From Fibrobacter sp. UBA4223 (GTDB taxonomy: Bacteria > Fibrobacterota > Fibrobacteria > Fibrobacterales > Fibrobacteraceae), in assembly GCA_002382975.1 (NCBI GenBank), contig DFTB01000007.1:1-64000 (forward strand): a DNA stretch of 64,000 nt, read 5' to 3'. Under the pieces are notes generated by a model. That model was not told where the DNA came from. It made no database searches and saw only the letters and a list, made by a program, of their open reading frames with translations. Positions 1-9,134 of the stretch are shown piece by piece; position 1 is the stretch's first letter; each line of letters opens with the position of its first letter. The translations under genes were made by a program, and so were the position numbers.

Positions 1-80
1 GGCTCCGCCGCTCCGGAATAATCACCATTTGCCGCATATTCCGGCTTGTTGATGTTAGAGGCGTCCCCTTATTCCTGCAC

Positions 81-103
81 CGAGGTCAAAAATTTTGACC
101 TCG
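81..103. terminator. 11-bp perfect inverted repeat, possible bidirectional terminator
   Basis: CGAGGTCAAAA and TTTTGACCTCG flank a single central A. The hairpin lies downstream of the minus-strand gene ending at 197. ATTCC (71-75) and GGAAT (112-116) could extend the pairing, and an A-rich run follows on the plus strand. Its position after the gene fits a terminator, but that role is inferred. Nothing else is seen in bases 1-196. Confidence 0.4.
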
Positions 104-196
104 ATAAAATCGGAATAAAAAAAACGCGATTCTCCATTTGACAGAGAACCACGTGCAGCTTTAATGTACCTAATATCTAAAAAGTTGGCAAGGGGC

Positions 197-754
197 CTAA
201 GAAAATTTTACAAGTGCGTCAACCACACCCAATTCAGTGACTTTGTTTTTCTGCAGGCTTTCATCGTCCCATTTCTGGGAATTACCGTTATCCCAAATTT
301 CATGGGGCCACACTTGGAACATTTCGCACTTTTCGTCTTTAACAATTTGACGAATTTTTTCGTAATCTTTATCCAAGGCGCCTTTCAGCGAAACGTTCAC
401 GGCACTTTGTTCCAGCGCGAGTATCAGGCAATGCGGCGTTCCTGCGGGTTGAAACACGCGGCCCACTAGCGCATGGAAATGGCGGTCAACAAAATCCTGG
501 AGTCGTTCTGCATAATCGGGTTTTTGCCAGTCCGGCAAATATATGGCCCAGAAGTAGTAATTGTCGCCCAGCAATTTCAAAAAATCTTCGCGGAATCTCT
601 TTCGGGTCTTTTTCTTGAAATCGTCGCGCAGGGACGAATGCTTAGAGGTGTACGTCTTGAGCACGTACAAGAAGTTTATGTTGTACACCTTCAGCAAAAG
701 CGTGTCGCGGTCAAAGAGGCGGTTTCGGAAATGGCGGTTGCACTTATCCCACAC
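197..754 (-). CDS. Uncharacterised protein, possibly a 3' remnant of a longer gene
   Basis: I do not recognise this 185-residue protein. It is rich in charged and aromatic residues, with no signal peptide or membrane segment. The start used is a GTG with a poor ribosome-binding site. The frame stays open and protein-like for about 18 codons upstream of the GTG, to a TAG at 809-811, so the gene may once have been longer. It lies next to a restriction-modification locus, so a role in the same accessory island is possible, but no nuclease or ATPase motif is visible. A damaged gene is as likely as an intact one. Confidence 0.45.
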   Translation of the reverse strand: MWDKCNRHFRNRLFDRDTLLLKVYNINFLYVLKTYTSKHSSLRDDFKKKTRKRFREDFLKLLGDNYYFWAIYLPDWQKPDYAERLQDFVDRHFHALVGRVFQPAGTPHCLILALEQSAVNVSLKGALDKDYEKIRQIVKDEKCEMFQVWPHEIWDNGNSQKWDDESLQKNKVTELGVVDALVKFS

Positions 755-1081
755 GTCTTCGCCGGGCTTGATTGGGTTCGTTGCCTCGCCATTCTTCCTA
801 AATGGGATCTATCCGAATTTGAACGGGAAGAACCAATCGGGGCATTGGATTATATTGAAGCCTTTCTTGAAGATATGCAAAAGAAAATAAGAAAGATGTT
901 GGAAAAAGTGCCCCCCCCCCAAAAAAAAATAAAGGCGATTATTCTGTAAAAAATCGATCCCCCACACAAGGACGTTTTTGTGCAGGGGAATATTTCCTAG
1001 CATCTGAATGTGTTTATTCGAGAATTACAGTCACGAAAGAACTAGATTTAAGCGAAATCAAAAGAAGATTTTCAAGAAGCG
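755..1081. other. Non-coding gap with a C10-A9 homopolymer tract
   Basis: I see no convincing gene here. Positions 911-920 are ten C in a row, followed by nine A (921-929). Read on the minus strand this is T9-G10, upstream of the gene ending at 197. Long mononucleotide runs like this are prone to slippage. An open minus-strand frame (1003 to 809) crosses it, but its composition looks non-coding. Confidence 0.5.
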
Positions 1082-1384
1082 CTACAATCCCCGTTGTTTA
1101 GCAATTTTCCTTAATTCGTCGCAAAACTCCTTGCAATTAATTCGCCCATATAAGGTCCCTTTTCTGCCTGCAGTCATCAGCCTTTTTAGACACATTGGAA
1201 CCCCCGTTTCAGAACGGAAATGGATCCTATCTTCAGGGCCCCAAGCTCCCTGATTTTGGTTGTTTTCATGAATTCTGAAATTAACATTTGTGGGTGTGTT
1301 TAATATATAATTAATGGCTTCTTCTTTTTCTTTTTCGTTACTGAAGCGCACTTGTCCTTTTTTACCATATATTAATTTGCTCAT
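1082..1384 (-). CDS. Hypothetical 100-residue protein downstream of the HNH endonuclease
   Basis: This is a small basic protein that begins MSKLIYGKKGQVRF and ends IAKQRGL. Its composition is protein-like and its ATG follows an AGAGGTAAAT-type ribosome-binding site. It lies 61 bases after the restriction gene on the same strand, so it may share that transcript. I do not recognise the family. The size and charge would suit a small nucleic-acid-binding or accessory protein of the restriction-modification locus, but that is only inferred from position. Confidence 0.55.
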   Translation of the reverse strand: MSKLIYGKKGQVRFSNEKEKEEAINYILNTPTNVNFRIHENNQNQGAWGPEDRIHFRSETGVPMCLKRLMTAGRKGTLYGRINCKEFCDELRKIAKQRGL

Positions 1385-1445
1385 ATTTACCTCTACAACA
1401 TAGAAGATAATAAGAAATCACGAGCATGTCAATACAATTTTTGAA

Positions 1446-2708
1446 TTATATATTCGCGTAATGAACGTTAATCGCATTTATTACGGCTGGAAAATCTAGA
1501 TACGAAATATTTTCCACATCATCATTGTCAAATCCTACGCTCAAAACGTGAAGAAATCTAACAAAATCATAAATTTGTTCTATTTTTTCAGAGTAACTAT
1601 CCTCGATATTCTCCTTTATTCTGCTAGCTTTGGAAAGTAAAAGTAGTTTCTGATACTCAATGTTTATTTCTTGAGTTTTTCCATTAGGATGCGCGTGATT
1701 ATAATGCTGCGTCGGAGTTAACGCTATCAAATTTTCCAGATATGCGCAAATTTCAGGATATAACGCCTTTGGAAAAATATGGTGTATATGAATAGCCTTA
1801 TCATTCATATATTTTTGTTCAAAGTGTTCTGTAATGCCATTTCTATATTGGTTATTGAACAACCGTAAGAAACGTTTTGCTTTAGTAGATTGATAATCGT
1901 AATATTTTTCATTAACTTCAACAGGATGTTCTCTTGCATAAATCTTTCTTGTAACGCCTTTGGGCTTATTCGCATATATATCACGAAAATTGTTTCGATT
2001 GTACATTAAGACATCAAATGTAATCACATCTTTTGAAATATGCCCTCTCTCAGTACCACGCGCATTATGGAAGTATGCCAATGGGTTAATTACTTTTGCA
2101 AATATGCGCCCACACTCTAAATCCTTTTTTATTGCCGTATAAGAATGAGTAAAATCATAAAATTTTTTCTTTAATCTTTCATATTCGCTTTGAATTTTTT
2201 CCTTTTTATCCGATGCAATTTTTTGATTCTGAAAGAAATTTTCAAAATCTATGTACAAAGCGCTGTCTTGCAAGACTTTTTCAATATAGCGAAAAAGAAA
2301 TTTCAGCGCATTTTTTTCGCTGATAGCAATATATTCAAGAATTTCTATATTATTTACTTTGAAAATGTTTCTGGCACCTTTTTTTTCTTCTAACAACACT
2401 TTAGAATACGCCAACAATTTCATAGGCTGCTGAAAAAATTTGTCATATTCATTTCTTGCCGCATTTTGTCGCGGACTTGGCTTCTTAAAAACAGCCTTAG
2501 TATTCTGTTCAGCATATTCACTGAACCAAATATCTTGAGCAGAAAATTCTCTCTCAGGATTTTTTTCTACAAAGGTATGAATGCAATCCGCAATGAATGA
2601 TAAGACATCGGGGGTGCATTTTTGATCAATCCAACGGCCATTATGGGAATTTTGAATATCATAATCAAATGGATCCATAAAATCAATAATCGCCTGTTCT
2701 GTCAACAT
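1446..2708 (-). CDS. HNH-family restriction endonuclease (predicted)
   Basis: The 420-residue protein has a C-terminal HNH signature: HIHHIFPK at about residues 307-314, the central Asn of LENLIAL at about 326, and the closing His in TPTQHYNHAH at about 335-340. This is the beta-beta-alpha metal-finger fold used by many type II endonucleases and McrA-like enzymes. The N-terminal 300 residues are Lys/Glu-rich and presumably recognise DNA. The start codon overlaps the stop of the upstream methyltransferase by a few bases, the translational coupling expected of a cognate pair. The gene is AT-rich relative to the housekeeping genes, a sign of transfer. The recognition site cannot be read from sequence. 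Confidence 0.82.
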   Translation of the reverse strand: MLTEQAIIDFMDPFDYDIQNSHNGRWIDQKCTPDVLSFIADCIHTFVEKNPEREFSAQDIWFSEYAEQNTKAVFKKPSPRQNAARNEYDKFFQQPMKLLAYSKVLLEEKKGARNIFKVNNIEILEYIAISEKNALKFLFRYIEKVLQDSALYIDFENFFQNQKIASDKKEKIQSEYERLKKKFYDFTHSYTAIKKDLECGRIFAKVINPLAYFHNARGTERGHISKDVITFDVLMYNRNNFRDIYANKPKGVTRKIYAREHPVEVNEKYYDYQSTKAKRFLRLFNNQYRNGITEHFEQKYMNDKAIHIHHIFPKALYPEICAYLENLIALTPTQHYNHAHPNGKTQEINIEYQKLLLLSKASRIKENIEDSYSEKIEQIYDFVRFLHVLSVGFDNDDVENISYLDFPAVINAINVHYANI

Positions 2709-5251
2709 TTTCCACCTCCTTTGATGTTTTTTTTGGTTTGTTTTTTCAATCCAAAAAAATAAACAGAGTATGCGTCAACATTCAAAGAGCGTGTTTGAAA
2801 ATTTCTGGCAATTTGATAAAATTGACGATACTCTTTTGTTGAAAAATAAAGCAGCTGTTTATCAGTTATTTTTTTATTATCTTTTGGAATTAGAATTGCC
2901 ACAGAGCCATTAACCAAACAATTCTTGGGCTTTCTTATAACACGAGGATTGTACGTCATATTCGGCGTTAAAAACACATTGTCTGCATTTAAGAATTTAG
3001 AAACAGACAATTTTGAAATTTTAGATTTGTCAATGTATGAATCATAATTACTAATATTTAGAATTTCTGTTCCCGAATCATTTATATTCCGAGATTTTAT
3101 AACTCTAATACCGTCTACAGAATTTAATATTGAATTGGTTATCTGCCGATCTCGAAACACGGAAAATTTGTCAAATTCTAGCTGTTTGCATATTGTATCA
3201 AAAAATGCATTTCTATAAATAATCCAATATGGAAAATCTTTGGAACATATGTATTTCTGCTCTTGTTCTATATTCAAATGTTTCGTTGTTGAAATAACTC
3301 TCGTTTTGCTAGAAAGAGTATTACTGTTAATAAAAATCGCAATTGTTTCTACCAACACCCCATCAAAACCTTTTTCGCCAAAATCAATTATGCACTCTAT
3401 CTTTTTTTTTGCCAAATAGTCTCTGCTTTTAGCAAACTCTGGGGTGTTTAGTAAAAATTTAGGAAATACCATTGCTACATAATTAGAAATCTTTATAGAT
3501 TTTTCTAAAAAAAACGAGCATAGATTATTTGTATCCTTATTAAGAACATCCTTTTTGTAAGTTGTTAAAAGAGGTGAGGCTATATTTGTTTTTGAAAAGG
3601 GGGGATTCCCAATAACAAGATCATATTTCTTTTTGAAATTAAACAGAAGGAAATCTGCATTTATATAATTTATCTTTATTGACTTTGCGTTGGGAAGTTT
3701 GGAAATGAGTAGCTTTGCAATTCCGAGCGAATCAGGGTTTATGTCAATCAGGTCTAAATTTATTTTTTTATCTTCAAACTTCCTTAAAATCAGGGGAACG
3801 AAATTTCCAACCCCAACAGACGGCTCTAAAATATCAATCTCTTTTTTTTCAGGTGATGTTAGGTTTTTAACGATTTCTGTTATCAAAGATTTGTTAGTAA
3901 AATATGCAGCGTTTTCAGTCCTTTGAGAATTGCATAATTCAGCAATTCTTCCCAAAGACGAAATTGTTAAATTCAAAGGATTTTCATCAATAAACCTTAC
4001 AAGATTTTTTTTTTCGTTTAGTTCATAATCAATGATGATCTTGTTTACACTTGAAGAGCGTATTAAATTATATGACAATATTTTCTTTATATTTTCTGCT
4101 ATTTTGTTAAAAATTTGAGTAGGAACGGCTTCACCAAGTGACTGACGAATTTTCACTTCTTCTTTTTTTAGCAAAGTCCTCTTTTCTTTTTCAGGCAATG
4201 CATTTAATTCTTCAAGAGATTTGTCAATCCATCGAAAATCGTCCGGAATCGTCATCATTCGCATCAGTTCACGAATGGAAAAAACTCTATCATCTTTCGG
4301 ATGGATTGTGTTTTGGCTTGCCAACTGATCGTTTCTTGTATGAACGCATGGTCCCACCTTATCCCAATATTGTCTAGTATATTTATCGGCATTTTTTCGA
4401 GTATTTTCGACAATTTTTCCATTCTTTATTTGATGCGGTCTTTTTTTAATATCTGCATTGTCAAATGCTGATTCACCCTCTTTCAAATCGTGAATCCACG
4501 CACGCATATGTTCTGGATATGTTCTAAAAGCATGATAAAAATCTTTCGAATCGATTTCTCCAAAATCTAACGATTTTAAATTTCCAATAACTTGACGTAA
4601 AGTTTTTTCATTTTCGATTTCAGGGAACAATTCTATGGGAGAAATTTCATCCGCAAAGTCACGAGCAACACCAATAACCAATGTCCGCAGACGACTTGAA
4701 GACGCTCCATGATTCTTAAAATTTATAACTCTAGAAACATAAGAATACTTTTCGCCAAGATTATTCTCAATTGCATCTGAAATCGGTTTTTCTTTCCCAT
4801 CAATATCAGTACAAATTGTCTTCATAAATGCCGGGACATTTTCGAAAACAAAAAATTTAGGGTAAACCTCTTTTATTATTTTTATCGATTCAACTACAAG
4901 AGAATTTCTGATTATCTCATTCTTTGCTTTTTTATGATTAGCAACGGACATTCCTTGGCATGGAGGTGTTGCAATTAGAACATCTACCCGTTCTAAATTT
5001 TCCTTTTCCCTCCAAAGGTCAATTTGTGAAAAAAGTACACCCTTTGTTTCTTGTTTAGTTATATCACCACAGATATAGCCCGAGTCATATTTGCATTTAT
5101 GATTAAATTTTTGAATTTCCAAGCGCCGAGGAACAATTTCATTTGTAGCAATACACTCGAAGCCAGCTTTTTTGAACCCAAAACAACCGACACCCGCACT
5201 ACTAAAGAGGGTGATATATGTGAGCTTTTTATTTTGAACTTTCACACGCAT
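2702..5251 (-). CDS. Fused DNA cytosine-C5 / adenine-N6 methyltransferase
   Basis: The 849-residue protein carries two methyltransferases. Residues 1-390 have C5-cytosine motifs: a motif I variant (TLFSSAGVGCFGF, about 14-26), PPCQG with the catalytic Cys (about 96-100), ENV (137-139), SSRLR (about 185-189) and a motif X-like GEAVPTQ (about 373-379). Residues 430-849 form an N6-adenine type domain with EPSVGVGNF (about 476-484) as the AdoMet motif and NPPF (549-552) as the catalytic motif IV. It should protect host DNA from the overlapping HNH endonuclease, perhaps methylating both a C and an A, for example one per strand of an asymmetric site. No clear ribosome-binding site precedes the ATG. 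The gene is strongly AT-rich. Confidence 0.9.
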   Translation of the reverse strand: MRVKVQNKKLTYITLFSSAGVGCFGFKKAGFECIATNEIVPRRLEIQKFNHKCKYDSGYICGDITKQETKGVLFSQIDLWREKENLERVDVLIATPPCQGMSVANHKKAKNEIIRNSLVVESIKIIKEVYPKFFVFENVPAFMKTICTDIDGKEKPISDAIENNLGEKYSYVSRVINFKNHGASSSRLRTLVIGVARDFADEISPIELFPEIENEKTLRQVIGNLKSLDFGEIDSKDFYHAFRTYPEHMRAWIHDLKEGESAFDNADIKKRPHQIKNGKIVENTRKNADKYTRQYWDKVGPCVHTRNDQLASQNTIHPKDDRVFSIRELMRMMTIPDDFRWIDKSLEELNALPEKEKRTLLKKEEVKIRQSLGEAVPTQIFNKIAENIKKILSYNLIRSSSVNKIIIDYELNEKKNLVRFIDENPLNLTISSLGRIAELCNSQRTENAAYFTNKSLITEIVKNLTSPEKKEIDILEPSVGVGNFVPLILRKFEDKKINLDLIDINPDSLGIAKLLISKLPNAKSIKINYINADFLLFNFKKKYDLVIGNPPFSKTNIASPLLTTYKKDVLNKDTNNLCSFFLEKSIKISNYVAMVFPKFLLNTPEFAKSRDYLAKKKIECIIDFGEKGFDGVLVETIAIFINSNTLSSKTRVISTTKHLNIEQEQKYICSKDFPYWIIYRNAFFDTICKQLEFDKFSVFRDRQITNSILNSVDGIRVIKSRNINDSGTEILNISNYDSYIDKSKISKLSVSKFLNADNVFLTPNMTYNPRVIRKPKNCLVNGSVAILIPKDNKKITDKQLLYFSTKEYRQFYQIARNFQTRSLNVDAYSVYFFGLKKQTKKNIKGGGKC

Positions 5252-5375
5252 AATGAATAAAAATAGAAAAAAAATTTAAGAATCCTTTAGAATTTTAACA
5301 CAGCATTCAACATTTAGATTTTTGACGAATGTTTTTGCTCAAGGCTTCGCAGGCCACGATTTCGGCTGTTCCTTG

Positions 5376-5753
5376 TTACACCTCTACATACGCAAAAGAT
5401 TGCGGAGCAGATTGAACGTTGTAATCGGCTAGGGATTTTTCCTTGCGGTATTTCTTTGTAGAAGCGACCTTAATTGCATACGCATTGTCGCGACCTTTGA
5501 AATACTCGTCGTAAAATTCCTGCGAAATACCTGAGTACAGTTTTGTCTGTATCCAGATATTGTTGGGCGTGTCACTCAAGATGGCCTCGATTTCGAATTC
5601 GCCAATAACTTTCTGTTCCGGAGAAGACGAATACACGATAACCTTCTTTACAGAAGTGTCCTTAAAAACCTGCTTACGGAACTCGAACTTTTTCGAGCCT
5701 TCAAAAATCTTGTGGGCGAATTCTGGCTTAATCGACAATAAAACGGCCTTCAC
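5376..5753 (-). CDS. ASCH-domain protein
   Basis: The 125-residue protein opens with MKAVLLSIKPEFAHKIFEG and KKFEFRK, the hallmark of ASCH (PUA-like) domains, which bind RNA or modified nucleotides. The Lys/Glu/Arg cluster EFRK forms the expected putative active or binding site. The start lies inside the last 26 bases of the upstream PIN-GNAT gene, so the two are translationally coupled. No membrane segment is present. A role in RNA metabolism or in a toxin-antitoxin-like pair is inferred from domain and context. Confidence 0.85.
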   Translation of the reverse strand: MKAVLLSIKPEFAHKIFEGSKKFEFRKQVFKDTSVKKVIVYSSSPEQKVIGEFEIEAILSDTPNNIWIQTKLYSGISQEFYDEYFKGRDNAYAIKVASTKKYRKEKSLADYNVQSAPQSFAYVEV

Positions 5754-7176
5754 TCGCAGTCTCCTTTAAGATGGATTCAAACTGGTCTTTTGATATTTTG
5801 TAAAACCCTCTCGGGGCATCATTGACACCCTTGAAGATTCCCATATCAATAAGCCGTTCCATGTTGATTCTCTTCGGGAATGAATATACATAAAGAAAAT
5901 TAACAACAAAAGGCTTTTGTGGCTTGTAGTCCCACATTTTTTCGAGTTCTTTTTCGGGGAAAACGCTACCTCTCAGACAATACTTGATGAATTCTTCCTT
6001 GTTTGCAAAGGACTCCCTTGTATCAGAAACCACGCCGATTGTCGTTACAACGCCCTTGTAGAGTCCGCCGGTCCTATAGAAAACAAGGATATCGCCTTTG
6101 CGGGGGTGCGGTTCCCATGCTCGTGAAACATAGACTTTAGAAATACCGTTGCGGTGCGGCGAATCTTCCACAAAGTCTTCGGGGGACTCGGTATTCAGGA
6201 TGGAATCAGGAAGCAGTTCTGTGTGGTACTCCGGGTATATCGGCACGATATAGGCGTCCCGGTTCTTGGGAATGAACGGGTAGGTCTTGTTCACGTTCTC
6301 GTTATCACATTCTGGAACGAAATTGCGGACATATACGTTTTCTTCGCCCTTCTTCCCCCAATAGACGAAGCCCCATTTTTCCATCAGGGCGATTAAGCGT
6401 TTTTGTTCGTCGCTCCTATCAAAAATAGTTACGTAAATTTCATCGACTTTATGTTTCAAGGCATTGTCAAAAATGATTTTGAGGAACCTTTCTCCGAGCC
6501 TAAAGCCATTACGGATAACCTTAAAAGTTCCTACCTTCAACCTTTTCTTTTGAGGAAAAGCCGGTTGAATGTCTGCATAGTTCTCTTTAGGGCCTTCTAT
6601 TTTCAAATAAAGAAACGAAAGTAATTTCCCGTTCTTGGAATTAAAGGTTATGTAGGCTGTTTCGTTGCGTTTTCTTTGGAACCATTCCGCAAAGCCCATA
6701 TAGTCTTTCTTTAAGGAAAGGAAAAATGAATCATCAAGGTCAATCTTGCCGAAAGGGATCTTCTGGACATTAAGAACCTTGTAATCTATCATTTCCGGAT
6801 TGTCCGCAAAGACCTTTTCAAGAAATTGGTCAATGTCGAGCACCTTGTCTGTAAGATTAAGCGATTTTGCCTCTGCATGGATTCGCACATCTTCGGAAAT
6901 GAGTAAGTCGGCGCAATTCGATGCAATAGTGTTTAAAAGATACGCACCGTCAGCATTCTGCTCGGTTGGTTCTTCTTGAATGACTTTAAATTCTGACAAG
7001 TTCAGCGACAGAAATGCGGTTGGTTCCGTTTTCCGCAATTCTTCGACCGTCCTGGCGTGAATGACTTTTTGACTTTTCGAACGATCGAGCCACTTAAAGA
7101 GAATTTTGACATCTTGGTCTGCTTTATTTCCAAGAATCTTGTTAAGAATAATACTTGTATCAAGCAAAACATTCAT
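5728..7176 (-). CDS. PIN-GNAT-PUA-like three-domain protein
   Basis: This 482-residue protein has three parts. Residues 1-125 look like a PIN ribonuclease domain: LLDTSIIL with Asp6, an acidic EE at about 45-46, and Asp residues in CADLLISEDVRIH at about 90-96. Residues 145-285 resemble a GNAT acetyltransferase (FKVIRNGFRLGERFL near 218-232, then MEKWGFVYWG). Residues 345-475 look like a PUA/EVE-type fold (SRAWEPHPRKGDILVFYRTGG). A GGAGG site precedes the ATG. It overlaps an ASCH gene, so both partners carry a PUA-like domain. PIN proteins are often toxins that cut RNA; this architecture suggests RNA cleavage or modification under control of a sensed nucleotide. That function is inferred. Confidence 0.8.
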   Translation of the reverse strand: MNVLLDTSIILNKILGNKADQDVKILFKWLDRSKSQKVIHARTVEELRKTEPTAFLSLNLSEFKVIQEEPTEQNADGAYLLNTIASNCADLLISEDVRIHAEAKSLNLTDKVLDIDQFLEKVFADNPEMIDYKVLNVQKIPFGKIDLDDSFFLSLKKDYMGFAEWFQRKRNETAYITFNSKNGKLLSFLYLKIEGPKENYADIQPAFPQKKRLKVGTFKVIRNGFRLGERFLKIIFDNALKHKVDEIYVTIFDRSDEQKRLIALMEKWGFVYWGKKGEENVYVRNFVPECDNENVNKTYPFIPKNRDAYIVPIYPEYHTELLPDSILNTESPEDFVEDSPHRNGISKVYVSRAWEPHPRKGDILVFYRTGGLYKGVVTTIGVVSDTRESFANKEEFIKYCLRGSVFPEKELEKMWDYKPQKPFVVNFLYVYSFPKRINMERLIDMGIFKGVNDAPRGFYKISKDQFESILKETASEGRFIVD

Positions 7177-7290
7177 TATAAACCTCCATGTTGAAAAATG
7201 AATGTACAGGCATTTTTGTTTGCTGAATAAAATCTATAATTTTATGGTGACATATAATGACATTTTAGGATATTTGCAAAAAATTTTTCA

Positions 7291-7308
7291 AGCGGGGCGT
7301 TGCGGGGT
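7291..7308. repeat. 18-bp GC-rich direct repeat, copy 1
   Basis: AGCGGGGCGTTGCGGGGT is identical to 9064-9081. The two copies bracket the coiled-coil gene at 7357-8979. This copy is followed by a second GC-rich palindromic stretch (GCGCCTGAGGCCCCACCCC) just downstream of that gene's stop codon. The unit is GC-rich within an AT-rich island, so it looks like a dispersed repeat family. Confidence 0.75.
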
Positions 7309-7356
7309 CGGCGCCTGAGGCCCCACCCCTTTATAAATGTATATTACTGTTCCTCT

Positions 7357-8979
7357 CTACTTGTGCGAACAGAATAAGGCCCTTTCAAAAGCGGAAGCCC
7401 CATTTTCGCCTCCACTACCAGAATCACTACCGGATGAAGATTCTGCGGCCTTGTAACGATCGTCTTTTTCGTAACCTATGTCGCCGTGATTATTCTGCTT
7501 TTTGGAGAATACAAGATTGAACTTTTTCAGCAGTCGCTGTCCTTTTGGAGTTTTCAGTTCCTCTCTCTTGGCCAAGGCGACTAGTTCATCCTTTTCAGAA
7601 CAATACTGTTCATATCTCTTTACGGCATCAGGGTTGGCGTCCAAAATCGCCTGCCACACATCTAAATTTCTCTGTTTGTTGGAAGCGTTCTTCCCCTTCC
7701 CTTTGGGTAAGGCCATTTTTAATGCGCAGATAATATGATTTACATATTCATCATCGTATTTTTCAGGTTCACTTGGAACGTTTAGCGCAAAAGAAGGCCC
7801 CGTTTTTAGCTTCAAGGCTTTGATATTGCTTTCCGCTGCTTCTCTTGCATTTTTCTCGTCCAGAAGTTGTTGCTTCAATTCTTTTACTTCTTTTTGCAGG
7901 CGTTCAATATTTGATTTGAGTTCTTTATTTTCATCATCAAAAGTTGCAACAAAAGCATCTTGTTCCTGTTTCAGGGCGTTACGCTCTTTCTCTATATCAT
8001 CAAGTTGCTTTCTGTATCGCAGATCGGTTTCTTGTAATTTAGCCTGTAATTCCTCGTTAGTTGCTTTAGAGATTGCAATTGATTGCCTTTCTTTTTCTGC
8101 GATCTCACGTAAATAAGCGGTATATGCTGCTTGATAATCATCCCATGAAAACTCCGCCTTTGTCGCAATATTTTGACGCAATATCTTTCGAAAAATATCC
8201 TGCGTCAAAATCTCAGGTTTTTTATCCCATGTAGCGTCATCTTTGCGATTAATAATAAGGGGAGCATGTGTAGGATAACAAATTGCAATCTCGCCGCCAC
8301 GAGGGAAACGTGTTTTAACATCCAAAGCAATACGCTCGGAAAGATATTTATCTCGCTCAGCATAAACGTGCGCAATGCCATATAAACTTTTTGCAACATC
8401 CTTAGGTCTCAAAGCATGACGTTCATGGCAACTAAGATAAACAATAGGCAACTTATTTTTGCCTTTTCCATTTAAAATATTAATCGCAGATTGAGAATCT
8501 ACGTTACTAATAAAGTGAGCATCATTTTTTATATCTATTCCATTATCGCCAGTTCCATCTTGATAATTTAACAGGTAATCAATAATCCTGGGTTTCGAAA
8601 TGTCTGGAATTCCATTTTTTTGCATGACTTCGCAGCTGACGGACACACAACAATAAACATACTTAGCATTTCTTTTTAATACTATTCTGACATTCCATTT
8701 GCGATTTAAATTGGAGTAAATGAAATCAAAACCTAAATAGTCTTCCTTTTTGAATGAGAATGTGCTATAACTTAAAGAATCTCCACCAAATGAGAAGGTG
8801 TTTTCTTTTTTTTCTGAAAAGTTTAGATTGCGAGGCAAGACTCTTAAAAGACCTGCATAATTTTTTTGCCTAGTAGTTTTATTTTCGCTGCCATTAATCC
8901 AAGGGAAAATGCACTTGTTATAAACATCATCCCATTGGAGATCGCTGCGAAGATGAAATGTCGTTTTAAGCAAAAGCAT
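7357..8979 (-). CDS. Coiled-coil protein of unknown function
   Basis: I chose the ATG at 8979 because an AGAGG ribosome-binding site sits seven bases upstream; a longer frame to 9042 lacks one. The 540-residue protein has an N-terminal beta-rich region (1-200), a conserved-looking YGIAHVYAE stretch (about 200-208), a long coiled coil (about 290-390, Lys/Glu/Gln heptads) and a Ser/Gly-rich tail. There is no signal peptide, membrane helix, Walker motif or nuclease motif. It stands alone between 18-bp direct repeats, next to PIN/ASCH and restriction genes. The context suggests a defence gene or carried cargo, but I cannot assign a family. Confidence 0.75.
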   Translation of the reverse strand: MLLLKTTFHLRSDLQWDDVYNKCIFPWINGSENKTTRQKNYAGLLRVLPRNLNFSEKKENTFSFGGDSLSYSTFSFKKEDYLGFDFIYSNLNRKWNVRIVLKRNAKYVYCCVSVSCEVMQKNGIPDISKPRIIDYLLNYQDGTGDNGIDIKNDAHFISNVDSQSAINILNGKGKNKLPIVYLSCHERHALRPKDVAKSLYGIAHVYAERDKYLSERIALDVKTRFPRGGEIAICYPTHAPLIINRKDDATWDKKPEILTQDIFRKILRQNIATKAEFSWDDYQAAYTAYLREIAEKERQSIAISKATNEELQAKLQETDLRYRKQLDDIEKERNALKQEQDAFVATFDDENKELKSNIERLQKEVKELKQQLLDEKNAREAAESNIKALKLKTGPSFALNVPSEPEKYDDEYVNHIICALKMALPKGKGKNASNKQRNLDVWQAILDANPDAVKRYEQYCSEKDELVALAKREELKTPKGQRLLKKFNLVFSKKQNNHGDIGYEKDDRYKAAESSSGSDSGSGGENGASAFERALFCSHK

Positions 8980-9063
8980 TTTTATACCTCTTTTTTTATT
9001 GAATATATCTTTTTTTTGCTGACAATATAATCGCGACGTCAAAAAATTAAACGGTTGGTAGTC

Positions 9064-9081
9064 AGCGGGGCGTTGCGGGGT
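9064..9081. repeat. 18-bp GC-rich direct repeat, copy 2
   Basis: Identical to 7291-7308. It continues into GTCCCCGCAGAGGGGGTGTCC and then into another repeat at 9135-9154. It lies in the 249-base gap upstream of the coiled-coil gene. Confidence 0.75.
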
Positions 9082-9134
9082 GTCCCCGCAGAGGGGGTGT
9101 CCGGAAGACGATTTGGACGCGGATTGGAAAGGAG

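Noticed and set aside
473..949. Plus-strand frame ending in an amphipathic Lys-rich helix
   Set aside because: It is opposite the minus-strand gene ending at 197, and the helical end comes partly from the homopolymer tract.
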